From CALBPI01 sp039027435 (GTDB taxonomy: Bacteria > Pseudomonadota > Gammaproteobacteria > Steroidobacterales > Woeseiaceae), in the NCBI GenBank assembly GCA_039027435.1, contig JBCCKF010000013.1:1-64000 (forward strand): 64,000 bases of DNA, read 5' to 3'. Of the stretch, positions 1 through 8,953 are shown one piece after another; within the stretch, counting starts at the first letter, position 1, and the number at the start of each line of letters is the position of its first letter. The notes beneath the pieces were generated by a model. It was not told the DNA's origin. It saw nothing but the letters and a program-made list of their open reading frames with translations, and made no database searches. The position numbers and the translations under genes are program-made.

Positions 1-459
1 CACGAGGGCTTTGTGTTCCTGGCGGTGGTCATGGACCTGTTTGCGCGCAACATCGTCGGTTGGTCGATGTCCGATCGCATCACCGATCAACTCGCTCTGG
101 ATGCGCTGACGATGGCTTACTGGCGACGCCAGCCGAACCAGACAGTGCAGTTGCATACCGACCAAGGGTCTCAGTACACCTCCGGTCGATGCCAACGCTT
201 ACTCAAAACGCTCAACATCGAGCCGAGCATGAGTCGGCGTGGAACCTGTCATGACAACGCGGTAGCCGAGAGCTTCTTCGCAAACCTCAAGAAGGAAAAA
301 ATCAGACGACAACAATACCGAACTCGCGACGATGCACGTGCGGCCATGTTCGAGTACATCGAGCTGTTCTACAACCCGACACGGCGCCATACGCATAACG
401 GGCGGGTTGCTCCAACAGTCTATGAGCAGCAATACTTTAAGCAGACGGAAGGTGTCTAG
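1..459 (+). mobile_element. IS3-family transposase (OrfB, rve integrase core), 5' end cut by window edge
   Basis: The reading frame is open from base 1, so the N-terminal part lies outside the window; the visible 152 residues end at TAG 457-459. It is the DDE catalytic half of an IS3-type transposase, which cuts and joins DNA at the element ends. The three acidic residues are in place: Asp in VVMDLF, Asp in HTDQGSQY and Glu in NAVAESFFANLKKE, followed by the Lys/Arg-rich helix and the family C-terminal motif FYNPTRRH. Nothing visible is broken, so this copy may be functional if its missing 5' part is intact. The usual upstream OrfA cannot be seen. A second, decayed relic follows within about 20 bases. 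Confidence 0.93.
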
Positions 460-474
460 AAAACTCAGGCCGTA

Positions 475-939
475 TCAATCACTTATATCCGACCCTGGGA
501 GGGATGGCCGACCTTGGCGATAATCATGGATGTCTTCTCGCCAAAGATCATCGACTGGGCGACTCGGTCTTCGATGCACAAGGAGCTCGTGCTCGGCGCG
601 TTTACTAGAAGCAACAAAAACACGTCGCCCGAAAGGCTGAATCATCCATTGGATGAGGGTAACCAATACGGCAGGGACGATTGGCAGCGCTTTTGTTGCG
701 GTAACGGGCTAGAGCCCAGCATGAGTCGTAGGGGTAATTGCAGGGATGATTCGGTGTTAGAGTCTGTCTTCGGCAGCCTCAAGTAAGAGCGAGTCAAAGT
801 GCGAGTCTACAACAATCGCTCAGCCGCAACCGCCGACGTATCTCACTACATCGACTCATTCTACAATCCGACACGGCGGCATAAAGACCTTGTCGGAGTC
901 AGTACGGACGCATACGAAGCTGCATTGTGGAAGAGTTGA
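475..939 (+). pseudogene. Decayed IS3-family transposase relic
   Basis: Translation from about 475 resembles the catalytic core of IS3 OrfB (ITYIRPWEGW, then IIMDVF, LDEGNQYG, SMSRRGNCRDDSVLESVF), but an in-frame TAA at 784-786 interrupts it. The same frame then continues with further family sequence, including HYIDSFYNPTRRH, to TGA at 937-939. The N-terminal HTH portion and a proper start are missing. Many family positions differ from the intact copy at 1-459 (for example HTDQGSQY has become PLDEGNQY), so this is a different and older insertion rather than a recent duplication. The three acidic residues survive, but the gene is clearly dead. Confidence 0.85.
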
Positions 940-1004
940 ACTGACTGTCCGCAGAAAGCTGGTAACACCATTATAAATTATCCTTAGCCTACACAAAAAA
1001 ACTC

Positions 1005-1439
1005 TCACCGCATAGCTCGCAGCTTACGGCCATAGACCGCCTCTTTGACGCTCCCTTTCAACGCAATTCTTATCTCAAAACTAGCCTTTTCAGACTCCGT
1101 GGTTTTCAGTGTCGCCCACTTTTGATCAGGAGGATTTTCGACTGATACGATTGTTTCAAAGGGCACAGTGGCGACGTGCACGGGAGGGTGAACTCCGTCA
1201 AAAATCGCCACTCCGTTAGCGGTCGCTTTCGAGTAAAGATGAAATACTTCCTTCCCGACGCGGATAGGAATTAGATTCCAATCTTCGGAAGACCTAAGGA
1301 ATTGTTCTTGATAGCCACGAGGAAACTGACTGATAAAAAAACGCTTTAAATCATTCCTCTCCCGCGATCGCTGCAGCGCGGACGGAATACCCCCCACAAT
1401 TAGGAGTGCTATCAGCGCAAAAATCATCCACACATCCAC
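1005..1439 (-). CDS. Small membrane-anchored protein of unknown function, possible immunity protein
   Basis: Protein of 144 residues with one N-terminal hydrophobic segment (about residues 4-19, MIFALIALLIVGGIP), then a charged soluble part rich in beta-type sequence (VGKEVFHLYSK, VAIFDGVHPPVHVATVPFE). I do not recognise a family. The single N-terminal anchor would place the soluble part on one face of the inner membrane. It lies 47 bases downstream of the huge RHS gene on the same strand, where immunity genes of polymorphic RHS toxins usually sit; that role is inferred from position only. Base composition matches the RHS gene and is less GC-rich than the chromosome beyond 8566. Confidence 0.7.
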   Translation of the reverse strand: MDVWMIFALIALLIVGGIPSALQRSRERNDLKRFFISQFPRGYQEQFLRSSEDWNLIPIRVGKEVFHLYSKATANGVAIFDGVHPPVHVATVPFETIVSVENPPDQKWATLKTTESEKASFEIRIALKGSVKEAVYGRKLRAMR

Positions 1440-1486
1440 TCTGATTCTCCACTACAGCTAGACCGAACGAGCCCTGTACCCAAACT

Positions 1487-4400
1487 CTATCGCGGCGGAG
1501 CGCTTATTCTCGGTGGGTGAACAATAGCGGGCCTGAAGGCATTAGCTTGATTTATCGGGGTGAGCGCTCCCTTCTTTGTCATCAAACCACCTAACTCTCG
1601 CACGAGGATTGTTTCAGTCTGTATCAACCTAATACCCTCAGTGACGTCGTCCACATTATTCAAAACCCGCATTGTAGAACTGATTATAGCCCTTCGTCGC
1701 TTTGTCTCCAGCGACCATTTATAAGCTCTCGCGCTAGCGGCACCAGCCTGGCTTAGAGTGTACCCGGTCGCATTGACGGCCCCTCGTGCAGCCAACCCGC
1801 CCGTTGTCGCTAACCCTCCCACCGGTACCGGTACAGGAAAGAGGGTCGATATTGCCGCCACCGTAAATTCATTGGCCAAATCCGCTACAGGATCCCTTAT
1901 CCCGTGTAAGTCATTGAGCAATTGATTCTGCATATTCAACGCGTATTCTCTGGGGTCTCCCAAATCAATTCCCGAAGCATATTCGCTCTCTACACCGAGC
2001 GGTCGAGCGCCAAAAGTGTAGTCACCAGGATTGGCCTGAAACGTCGCAAGATCCTGTGCAAGCAGCCGCGCGTCCTCTTCGGAACCCGCGAGTAGTGTCC
2101 CACGACTGCCTGGTGCATCACCGAACCTGAGCCCATCAGAAACGTCATTATCACTGCCAGACGTATCCTCAGTCTGAGAGTTACCCGAATTGCTGCCTCC
2201 TCCGCTTAAGTAGATGTAGTACTGCTTTTTCCGACTCTGATCCCATTCCTGGCTTGGCGTACAGATATCGTTTAGACACCCATTATCGCCGCGTAAACCT
2301 CCTGGATTGCCACCAAAGATGAGATATCCGGTAGGGTCTGTTGCGGAAAGCGGGTTGTTCAGAACGTAGATATAGCCATTGAGACTTTGACTGAACTCAG
2401 GGAACTGGATAAACGGATCTACGCTCAGGAACTTACCAACCTTTGCGTCGTAAACACGGCCATTCATGTGGATTAAGCCAACTTCCTGGAGGTGATCATG
2501 CCCCGTAAACCCGCGAGTAGTCACCGCGAAGGCACCCATGAATGATTGCTTCCAGTCACCAACTCGCGCGTCTCCGAACACGTCGTATCCTTTCCGCTCA
2601 GTAACGAAGCCATTAACGTCCGATATCAAATCAACCGACCCAAGATGATCCGTATGAAGAAAGCGGTAGTCGTCGCCTGTCTCAGCGCCGGTTTTCCTGG
2701 TCATCACCATGAAGTCCCCCACATAGTGCTTCCGGCGAATTACTTGACCGCTCGAGGAGTCCTCAATACTGTACTCGTAGGATTTTCCGACATAGTAGGT
2801 TTGTATTGAATCTCCGCCTGCCGTTAGCGTGCGTTTCCATCTCGCTTGGTCCGGCGAGTACCAAAAACGATCAACGGTAGTCCCTTTTTGGATTCTCTCC
2901 GGCTTGTTCGCAATGGTGTAGTCGATCGTCCGCCCATCGCCACTGATTTGGTTGCCGTTCTTATCGTATTGGTAAGTTGCGGTGCCGCCACCAGTCTTTA
3001 CGATTCGAGTAACTGCATTTGGACCTGCATTCGGGTCCGGGTTGGAATGCGTATGGGCGGAGATAATGTGGTTCGGATAATAGTACGTACCGAAATCCGA
3101 TTTGCTGAGAAGGTTACCTCTCGCATCGTACGAGTAGAGCTTATCGGGGGGAAGCAGACCGCTACCACCCGCCGTGTGTTCTAGTCTAGACCGTACAATT
3201 CGGTGCAAGTCGTCATACTCTTCAAATACCTCTTTAATACCAGACGCAATGTTCTCTCTTGAGCTCATGTTCTGGAATGCGTCATACGTATAGAGAATGC
3301 TCTGGATCATTTGCGTAGAGCAATTGTTGTAGTAGCGGGCTACGCAAGTTGAATTAATCTGACCTGTATCCGTTTCGTAAGAGCGGGTGTTTCTGAGTTT
3401 CGATACCCACCCCAACTCCTGCTCTAGAACTTGGTTCCGCTCATCCATTTTGTTGACGCGACGCAGAAGCTGGTTGTTAGCCACATTGCGATCTTCGCTC
3501 ACGTAACCTTGACTGTTATAGACTGACTTAACAGCAAACCCAGTCGGATACGTTAAGCTCTCAGGACGTCCGAGGCTGTCGTAACCCACCGTCATCGCAA
3601 ACGGTGTGCTCTGTGTACCAACCTGCAAGCGTGTCGTTGTGGTGGTTGGACGTCCATGTGTGTCGAAATCGTACTGTTCGTCGAATCCAACGTAGTCGCC
3701 ACCGACGCCTGTTACCGAATACAGCTTGCCTTTCCATGGAGCGATGCTTGCACCCGCAGGACCATCGTAAACCCATGCGCCCGCTGCATCCTCAGAAGCA
3801 CCGTCACGCTTTTCCCAACTGTTCGTCATGCGCCCTAAGACGTCATAGGCGTATCTGATCTGATCGTCATTGGCATCTGTCTGGACCTTCAGCTGTCCCA
3901 AAACGTCATAAACAAAATCCCACTCACCGCGATCAGGGTCATTCATCCTGGTTTTGTGGCCGACTCGGTTGTACTCGGCGGTGATTTGGTGACCGTCCGG
4001 CCCTTCTATCAAGATTGGATTTCCGAAACTGTCATAACGGAACTTGCTCACTCCACCAATTGCATCCGTAGTTCTCACCAACTGCCCAAGACTGTTATAC
4101 GTCCTATACATGGTGAGCAAGCGCCCTCCGCCATTGACATCAACCTTGGTCCTACGACCTTGGTAGGTATAGTCTGTGATCATGCCGTTCGGGGAGACTT
4201 TACGACCTGGCCGACCTGCATCATCGTGATTTTGGTGAAGCGTGAAATAACTGGGTGACAACCCTGAGAACGGCTCTGACTCACTTACCAGTAGTCCGCG
4301 TGGACTGTATTGCTGTTCCGTATAGATCCATTGACCCGCACTAAAGCCCTGCGTCCGCGTCTTGACCTGCCGGTTGAGTTGGTCGAAGCATACTCGACTG

Positions 4401-7400
4401 CTAGGACGACCGGTCTGCGTCGTCGTTACCATGTAGCTTGATGCTGAGTTACAGGTGGCATCCGCCCATGCGTAGGTGGTGACTATGGGAGACTGGCCGG
4501 CGGCATCTACATCTATGGGTCTTCCAAATCCGTCGTACTTTGTTACTACAGAAACACCGTTGGGGTCAGAGACACTCAAAGGTTGGCCAGTCAGTTGACT
4601 GGTGACGATATCCGTCTCATGGTTCTTGGCGTCTCGGACATGAGCTGGGAAGTATTTGTCCGCTGACATGGTGACCGTTGACGTGCGGGTGGCGATCCCT
4701 TTGTGGGCGACCGAAACGGGCGAGCTCACCGTAGTACTTGTTCGGTTCCCCCACGAGTCATACGCATAGGTCGTACTAACCTCCAGATCGGAATTGCCTG
4801 GCTCGATCGTTTCTCTTTCTAGCAGGCGATTGGCGTGGTAGGTGTATTGGACGTTGCGTGTTTCTGTAAGTCCGTCAGCTGGGGTTGGGGTCTGGTAACG
4901 AACCAGCGTAGTTTGCGTGGTCGTGCTATTTCGAGCGTTGATCCACCAACTGGTGTAGTTGGGAGGATTGTAAGTATACGTTGTCGTTGTCGTTAGCTTT
5001 GAGTGGGCCTCATGGCCGGTGTCCATACGTATTTGTAGGGTCTGCGTTACATTTCCGTTGGCATCAACGCTGGTTTGAGTCGACGTGTAGTCAATGTGGT
5101 CGTACGTTGTGCCAAGAGCGTTCGGATTCGGCTCTCGCAAATACGTCCGGACGAGCCTCGGATAAGAGAACCGTTTCTTCCTGTGCTGGTGAGAAACGGT
5201 ACGGCACGTCACAGGGACACTGTCTTCGCATACCGTTTGATTCCAAACAGTAGCAGAGCCGGGCGCGTACACGTTATGAGTAGTCAGAACAGCAGTTCGA
5301 TACCGGGCCTCACCCGTTTCGTTGCCAAGCCAAGTTCGCTCGTCGCGAACCAGACCGAGTCTTGGCCAGTCTTGATGGTAAATACGACGAGTATGGCTGA
5401 TCCTTCGCTCGGCCGATCCAACCGTATTTCGACCATAGTTGTGCGAGTGTATTTCTTGGAATCCTAAGAAACCGCGCCCTTGAACATCATACCTTGCGTT
5501 CTTGTACTTAAATGTCGTTCGATTCGAACCCGACCCGCCTAACCCGTCCGAAACTGAGACCTCCGATACAACTCGCATCGCGCTTGTGAACGGAATTACC
5601 GGGAAAGTGGGATTAAGGTTATCGCCGGCGGTGTAGCGAACAGGAATCTCATCCGGCTTACGCACCTGTGTATATACAGAGTCTCTATTGAGATTGTCGT
5701 AGGTGAACGTGACCTTGAAGCCTAGACCGTTCACGATCTCCTCTACAACGTCCTTTAGAGGGCCCTGATCTACGTAGAAGCGCACTGGTCTGGGTGTTGG
5801 GAACACGCCCGTGAACGGATTGATCTCGCTGGTGGTGGGCGGCTTGTCGCCATAGATGTCTGCCAGGCTGTCGCCGTCCAGATCTGTGATAACCATACCG
5901 CTCAATGTTGTGTTAATGCTCGGGCTGGGCTCAACTGCAGTCGTATCGATTGTCTCGCCATTTGATAGATACACATGCCAGTCATATCCGTCATGGTCGT
6001 TCTTTGCGCCAGCAAAACAGTCAACGCTGCCAGAATTTAGTTGACCAAACCCACCGGATGGCAAAGCAGGCTGTAGGGAAGGCTCCGTTGCGCCTTGATT
6101 CACCACTCCGGCCGAAGGCAGGTCGCCACCTGGGCTTGTAGACAGAATGATGCCGCCCCCGCCGCCTGGACCGCCCGGTATCGGTATGCATGTGCCTGGC
6201 GCGCTGACGGTTTTTTGGGCAGGGAACAGTATGTCTGTGTTGCCATCACCGTTGTAATCGTAGGTGACAATATGCGGCGCGAGGTCTTCGAAATGAATGG
6301 GACTGAGTGGGCGCGGAACAGTCTGAAGGAAGTGGAAAGAGCCCCCTCTATTTTCATAGAGACTGAGGCTTCCGCTTGAGCGAAATCCATTTAATTGAGA
6401 AACAGGTACGAGGACATCCAAGAGCCCGTCCCCATTCACATCGAGGAACTTCGGCGAAGCATCTGGCGTGTTCGTAGTGTAACCGTAGGCCTCATAGTAA
6501 GTTCGCCAGGCGGAGAGCACCGGCAGACCGGATGGTCGCTCATAGAAGCCTAATCCGTTCGAATACAGAGTCCTTATCGTTTTGGAGCGTCCATTTGATG
6601 TAAGCGGGCCCATTTCCTCAACAACCAAATCGGTCTTGCCATCGCCGTCGAGGTCCATAGGAAACATCGCCGAGGAGTTGGCAGCCGCGATTGGCGTTCC
6701 CACTTTTTGGAACCCGCTTGTTGTACGTCTATAGACATGAAATTGAAATGAGGAAGAACCGACTTGATCTCTGGTGACGATATCGTGCAGTCCGTCGCCG
6801 GTTACATCTGCGACAACATACGTCATTGTCGAGAACTGCCCTCCCGAGGGTCGCTCCGACCCGAACAACGGATTATTGCCATCAACGGGCACACCTGTAT
6901 CGAATACTCTCTGAACCCAAGTGCTGCCTGAAGCTTCGTAGGCGATTGCGTGCACAGTCATTTGACCTTGACCGTTCACGCGTGCAGCGGTTAGGTCGGT
7001 ACGGCCGTCATGGTTGAAGTCGATCGTCGGCGAATTGTTCGCAACGCGAATATCGTTCCCGGTGATTGAAAACGATTGGTATGTGAAGCCGGTGCCGTTA
7101 CCCCAGTAAATCTCGACCTCTTTCCCGGGTTGCGAAAGACCAGGAGCGCCGATGCGGAACATGTCGTTGCGACCATCGCCGTTCAAATCTGCTTGAGCAA
7201 ACCGCTTCATATCGTGCATCGCAGGACCACCATTCCCGCCCGGGAGAGTGCTCTGCATTACAAGGTTGGTGTCGCCGTTTCCTGCCATTGCTTCGCCTTG
7301 CCAGGAAAACTCGGTTGGTTTTAGGCAGTCACGGGTTCCGTTTTCCCTATAACCGCATTCTTGGATTCTCTTTATTCTGGAACGGCCAGTTGGAGAATAC

Positions 7401-8245
7401 TCATAATTAATTCTGTACTTTCGTGCGGGAGATGACGAAGTTGGACCAACGAACGAGGTGATTGTCGATAGGCGCTTTGTAGTCGAACGGATTGACTCAT
7501 GCGTGTATCCAACAATTTCATCAGTTCGAGACTCATACCCAAACTCGACTCGACGCGGAGTGGGATTGCCTGAAGCGTGTTCTGTATAGAGGATCCGATG
7601 CGGGTAACTTTCGCCCGTAGCATTGTTCTCGGTGTATTCGTAGGTGATTTTGTTTCCAAGCCGGTCCATCGAATAAGCGAGGCGCCATTGGAAAACATCC
7701 GGTAAGCCCTGCGCTTCAGTACGAGAGTTCGATGAGGTGCCGTAGTAGTGGCGCATGCCGTCTTTGGCGTGCACCTCAAAATACGCGGGCCCGCTACCAG
7801 CTTGGCCGTAAGAGATAATCTTGGCATGGGAGTCAAGCTCAGTGCGGTATTGAGAGCCGCTTCCTCCATAAACCCCGGAATATGGGAGTAGACGCTGACC
7901 ATTCAGACAAAAGCGATCTTCGCCATCGAACTCGACCCCATCGGCAAATCCGTCTTGCGCCGCGTTGGCTGAACAGCGCGTGATCGCATATATGCCGCCA
8001 AGTGACCATCCGACCCCAAGTAAACCGTTACCGCCACCGCTGCTGTAGTTCAACGACAAAGACGGTTGCATGCCTGCTCTGCCAGGAGGGACGACTATCG
8101 GTATCGAGTAACCCGCTGCTCCCGAGTTGACGGAGTGTTCCCCCGACATTGTGCCTACGGTGTTGTCTGCGACAATCGACGCGGCGTGTGCAGAAAGGGC
8201 GGAAGCGAACCAGAGGACTAGAACAGCCAAGACGCGTGCAACCAT
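1487..8245 (-). CDS. Secreted SpvB/FG-GAP/RHS-repeat giant protein (polymorphic toxin-like)
   Basis: Protein of 2252 residues. I chose ATG 8245 because GGAG (8255-8258) lies 9 bases upstream; an in-frame TTG at 8260 is less likely. Domains in order: signal peptide (about 1-22, ending SAHA); SpvB-like N-terminal domain with the hallmark NGLLGVGWSLGG near 70; seven FG-GAP/VCBS-type calcium-loop repeats (DLNGDGRND, DVTGDGLHD, DLDGDGKTD, DVNGDGLLD, DYNGDGNTD and others) from about 350 to 800; a Gly/Pro-rich linker; a TcdB-middle-like part around 830; many YD repeats from about 1100 to 1880; the RHS core ending in GRVYDAKVGKFLSVDPF and NNPLSATDPTG near 1975; then a tail of about 280 residues that I cannot assign. 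In this family the RHS part forms a shell around a C-terminal effector. There is no PAAR domain, so Sec export rather than type VI loading is likely. Confidence 0.93.
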   Translation of the reverse strand: MVARVLAVLVLWFASALSAHAASIVADNTVGTMSGEHSVNSGAAGYSIPIVVPPGRAGMQPSLSLNYSSGGGNGLLGVGWSLGGIYAITRCSANAAQDGFADGVEFDGEDRFCLNGQRLLPYSGVYGGSGSQYRTELDSHAKIISYGQAGSGPAYFEVHAKDGMRHYYGTSSNSRTEAQGLPDVFQWRLAYSMDRLGNKITYEYTENNATGESYPHRILYTEHASGNPTPRRVEFGYESRTDEIVGYTHESIRSTTKRLSTITSFVGPTSSSPARKYRINYEYSPTGRSRIKRIQECGYRENGTRDCLKPTEFSWQGEAMAGNGDTNLVMQSTLPGGNGGPAMHDMKRFAQADLNGDGRNDMFRIGAPGLSQPGKEVEIYWGNGTGFTYQSFSITGNDIRVANNSPTIDFNHDGRTDLTAARVNGQGQMTVHAIAYEASGSTWVQRVFDTGVPVDGNNPLFGSERPSGGQFSTMTYVVADVTGDGLHDIVTRDQVGSSSFQFHVYRRTTSGFQKVGTPIAAANSSAMFPMDLDGDGKTDLVVEEMGPLTSNGRSKTIRTLYSNGLGFYERPSGLPVLSAWRTYYEAYGYTTNTPDASPKFLDVNGDGLLDVLVPVSQLNGFRSSGSLSLYENRGGSFHFLQTVPRPLSPIHFEDLAPHIVTYDYNGDGNTDILFPAQKTVSAPGTCIPIPGGPGGGGGIILSTSPGGDLPSAGVVNQGATEPSLQPALPSGGFGQLNSGSVDCFAGAKNDHDGYDWHVYLSNGETIDTTAVEPSPSINTTLSGMVITDLDGDSLADIYGDKPPTTSEINPFTGVFPTPRPVRFYVDQGPLKDVVEEIVNGLGFKVTFTYDNLNRDSVYTQVRKPDEIPVRYTAGDNLNPTFPVIPFTSAMRVVSEVSVSDGLGGSGSNRTTFKYKNARYDVQGRGFLGFQEIHSHNYGRNTVGSAERRISHTRRIYHQDWPRLGLVRDERTWLGNETGEARYRTAVLTTHNVYAPGSATVWNQTVCEDSVPVTCRTVSHQHRKKRFSYPRLVRTYLREPNPNALGTTYDHIDYTSTQTSVDANGNVTQTLQIRMDTGHEAHSKLTTTTTYTYNPPNYTSWWINARNSTTTQTTLVRYQTPTPADGLTETRNVQYTYHANRLLERETIEPGNSDLEVSTTYAYDSWGNRTSTTVSSPVSVAHKGIATRTSTVTMSADKYFPAHVRDAKNHETDIVTSQLTGQPLSVSDPNGVSVVTKYDGFGRPIDVDAAGQSPIVTTYAWADATCNSASSYMVTTTQTGRPSSRVCFDQLNRQVKTRTQGFSAGQWIYTEQQYSPRGLLVSESEPFSGLSPSYFTLHQNHDDAGRPGRKVSPNGMITDYTYQGRRTKVDVNGGGRLLTMYRTYNSLGQLVRTTDAIGGVSKFRYDSFGNPILIEGPDGHQITAEYNRVGHKTRMNDPDRGEWDFVYDVLGQLKVQTDANDDQIRYAYDVLGRMTNSWEKRDGASEDAAGAWVYDGPAGASIAPWKGKLYSVTGVGGDYVGFDEQYDFDTHGRPTTTTTRLQVGTQSTPFAMTVGYDSLGRPESLTYPTGFAVKSVYNSQGYVSEDRNVANNQLLRRVNKMDERNQVLEQELGWVSKLRNTRSYETDTGQINSTCVARYYNNCSTQMIQSILYTYDAFQNMSSRENIASGIKEVFEEYDDLHRIVRSRLEHTAGGSGLLPPDKLYSYDARGNLLSKSDFGTYYYPNHIISAHTHSNPDPNAGPNAVTRIVKTGGGTATYQYDKNGNQISGDGRTIDYTIANKPERIQKGTTVDRFWYSPDQARWKRTLTAGGDSIQTYYVGKSYEYSIEDSSSGQVIRRKHYVGDFMVMTRKTGAETGDDYRFLHTDHLGSVDLISDVNGFVTERKGYDVFGDARVGDWKQSFMGAFAVTTRGFTGHDHLQEVGLIHMNGRVYDAKVGKFLSVDPFIQFPEFSQSLNGYIYVLNNPLSATDPTGYLIFGGNPGGLRGDNGCLNDICTPSQEWDQSRKKQYYIYLSGGGSNSGNSQTEDTSGSDNDVSDGLRFGDAPGSRGTLLAGSEEDARLLAQDLATFQANPGDYTFGARPLGVESEYASGIDLGDPREYALNMQNQLLNDLHGIRDPVADLANEFTVAAISTLFPVPVPVGGLATTGGLAARGAVNATGYTLSQAGAASARAYKWSLETKRRRAIISSTMRVLNNVDDVTEGIRLIQTETILVRELGGLMTKKGALTPINQANAFRPAIVHPPRISAPPR

Positions 8246-8254
8246 GTGAATTAA

Positions 8255-8258
8255 CTCC
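8255..8258 (-). promoter_or_regulatory. Ribosome binding site deciding the RHS gene start
   Basis: GGAG on the minus strand, 9 bases before ATG 8245. It favours this ATG over the in-frame TTG at 8260, which would place the site inside the coding region. Confidence 0.6.
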
Positions 8259-8277
8259 AATATTCACAGTTATTCGA

Positions 8278-8298
8278 CCCACCGGAACCATGGGTGGG
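8278..8298. repeat. Inverted repeat in the RHS gene leader
   Basis: CCCACC (8278-8283) and GGTGGG (8293-8298) form a perfect 6-bp stem around a 9-base loop, 33 bases upstream of ATG 8245. It may be an operator or an mRNA leader hairpin; no T-run follows, so it is not a standard terminator. Confidence 0.4.
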
Positions 8299-8565
8299 CT
8301 GTTTTGCACACACTTAGAAATTGCGAAAAATCTCGCATAAGGTCAAGTAAAACCTTAAATGGTAATAAAACTGTAATCTCGTACCGGATTGCTAGTGCTG
8401 GCAAACAACTAACTGGTTAACGCGAATCGAGACTACATTTGCAGGGTTTTTGCTTAGAAACTAAGCAACAGCAGATAGCACTATTGAGAGTGATCGATGG
8501 CGGAAAGTAGGAGCCGCCCGACGAGTTCCCTGAGCTGGAACCGCGCATATCGGACTAGACGCGAG

Positions 8566-8656
<91 letters not shown>

Positions 8657-8705
8657 GAATTGTTACTTGTCGCCGTGTCTGCCTAGCTAGCGACGCGGGC
8701 CGCGC

Positions 8706-8734
8706 ATGCTACAGGGCTATTCGTCCGTTGAAAA
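8706..8734 (-). promoter_or_regulatory. Candidate promoter of tRNA-Ser
   Basis: On the minus strand TTTTCA (8734-8729, 4 of 6 consensus bases) and TAGCAT (8711-8706, 4 of 6) are 17 bases apart, followed by a very GC-rich stretch (GCGCGGCCCGC) typical of the discriminator of stable-RNA promoters. It overlaps the 3' end of the small lipoprotein gene. Confidence 0.4.
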
Positions 8735-8953
8735 CCGTGGCGGCTTTTCCAGACACTCGCTGCTGACATCTGGCGGGGTGCTGGCCACCGGAATCTCCAG
8801 TCGCGATTCAGTCGGTAGGCCATCCTCGGCGTCAGGAATGCGGATCGGTGGCGTCTCTTGCACACCCTGATAGTCAGTACGGTTTTCGCAACGACCGGGA
8901 CCAGCGCACGCACTAACGCTCGCAACCACCAGACAAAGCACTAACAGTCTCAT
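8717..8953 (-). CDS. Small lipoprotein downstream of dapA
   Basis: Protein of 78 residues with a lipoprotein signal peptide: hydrophobic residues 3-13, then a lipobox-like VSAC with the acylated Cys at 16. The mature part is short and Pro-rich (ETPPIRIPDAEDGLP, LEIPVASTPP), with no recognisable fold and a further Cys pair. Its start codon overlaps the dapA stop by 4 bases, so the two genes are probably translationally coupled. In enteric bacteria the gene after dapA is bamC, a much longer lipoprotein of the outer-membrane assembly machine. This protein lacks the BamC domains. I recall similarly short dapA-linked lipoproteins in other gammaproteobacteria, but the function is unknown. Confidence 0.8.
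   Translation of the reverse strand: MRLLVLCLVVASVSACAGPGRCENRTDYQGVQETPPIRIPDAEDGLPTESRLEIPVASTPPDVSSECLEKPPRFSTDE

Larger units (their letters stand above)
8246..8565. other. Gene-free, AT-rich leader region between the RHS gene and tRNA-Ser
   Basis: No convincing coding region is present in these 320 bases. They hold the RHS gene's ribosome binding site, a short inverted repeat at 8278-8298 and a TTGACC on the minus strand near 8340-8345 that could be a -35 element, though no good -10 follows it. The half nearest the RHS gene (about 8300-8460) is conspicuously AT-rich. I searched by eye for a repeat of the tRNA-Ser 3' end and found none. Confidence 0.6.

Noticed and set aside
1..8565. Prophage or integrative element with att sites
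   Set aside because: No integrase, structural gene or direct repeat of the tRNA-Ser 3' end was found in the window.
8683..8925. Alternative frame over the small lipoprotein gene
   Set aside because: The other frame (8717-8953) has a lipobox and overlaps dapA properly; this one is Arg-rich with no signal.
8717..8953. Calling the post-dapA lipoprotein bamC
   Set aside because: Far too short and without either BamC domain; only the position agrees.
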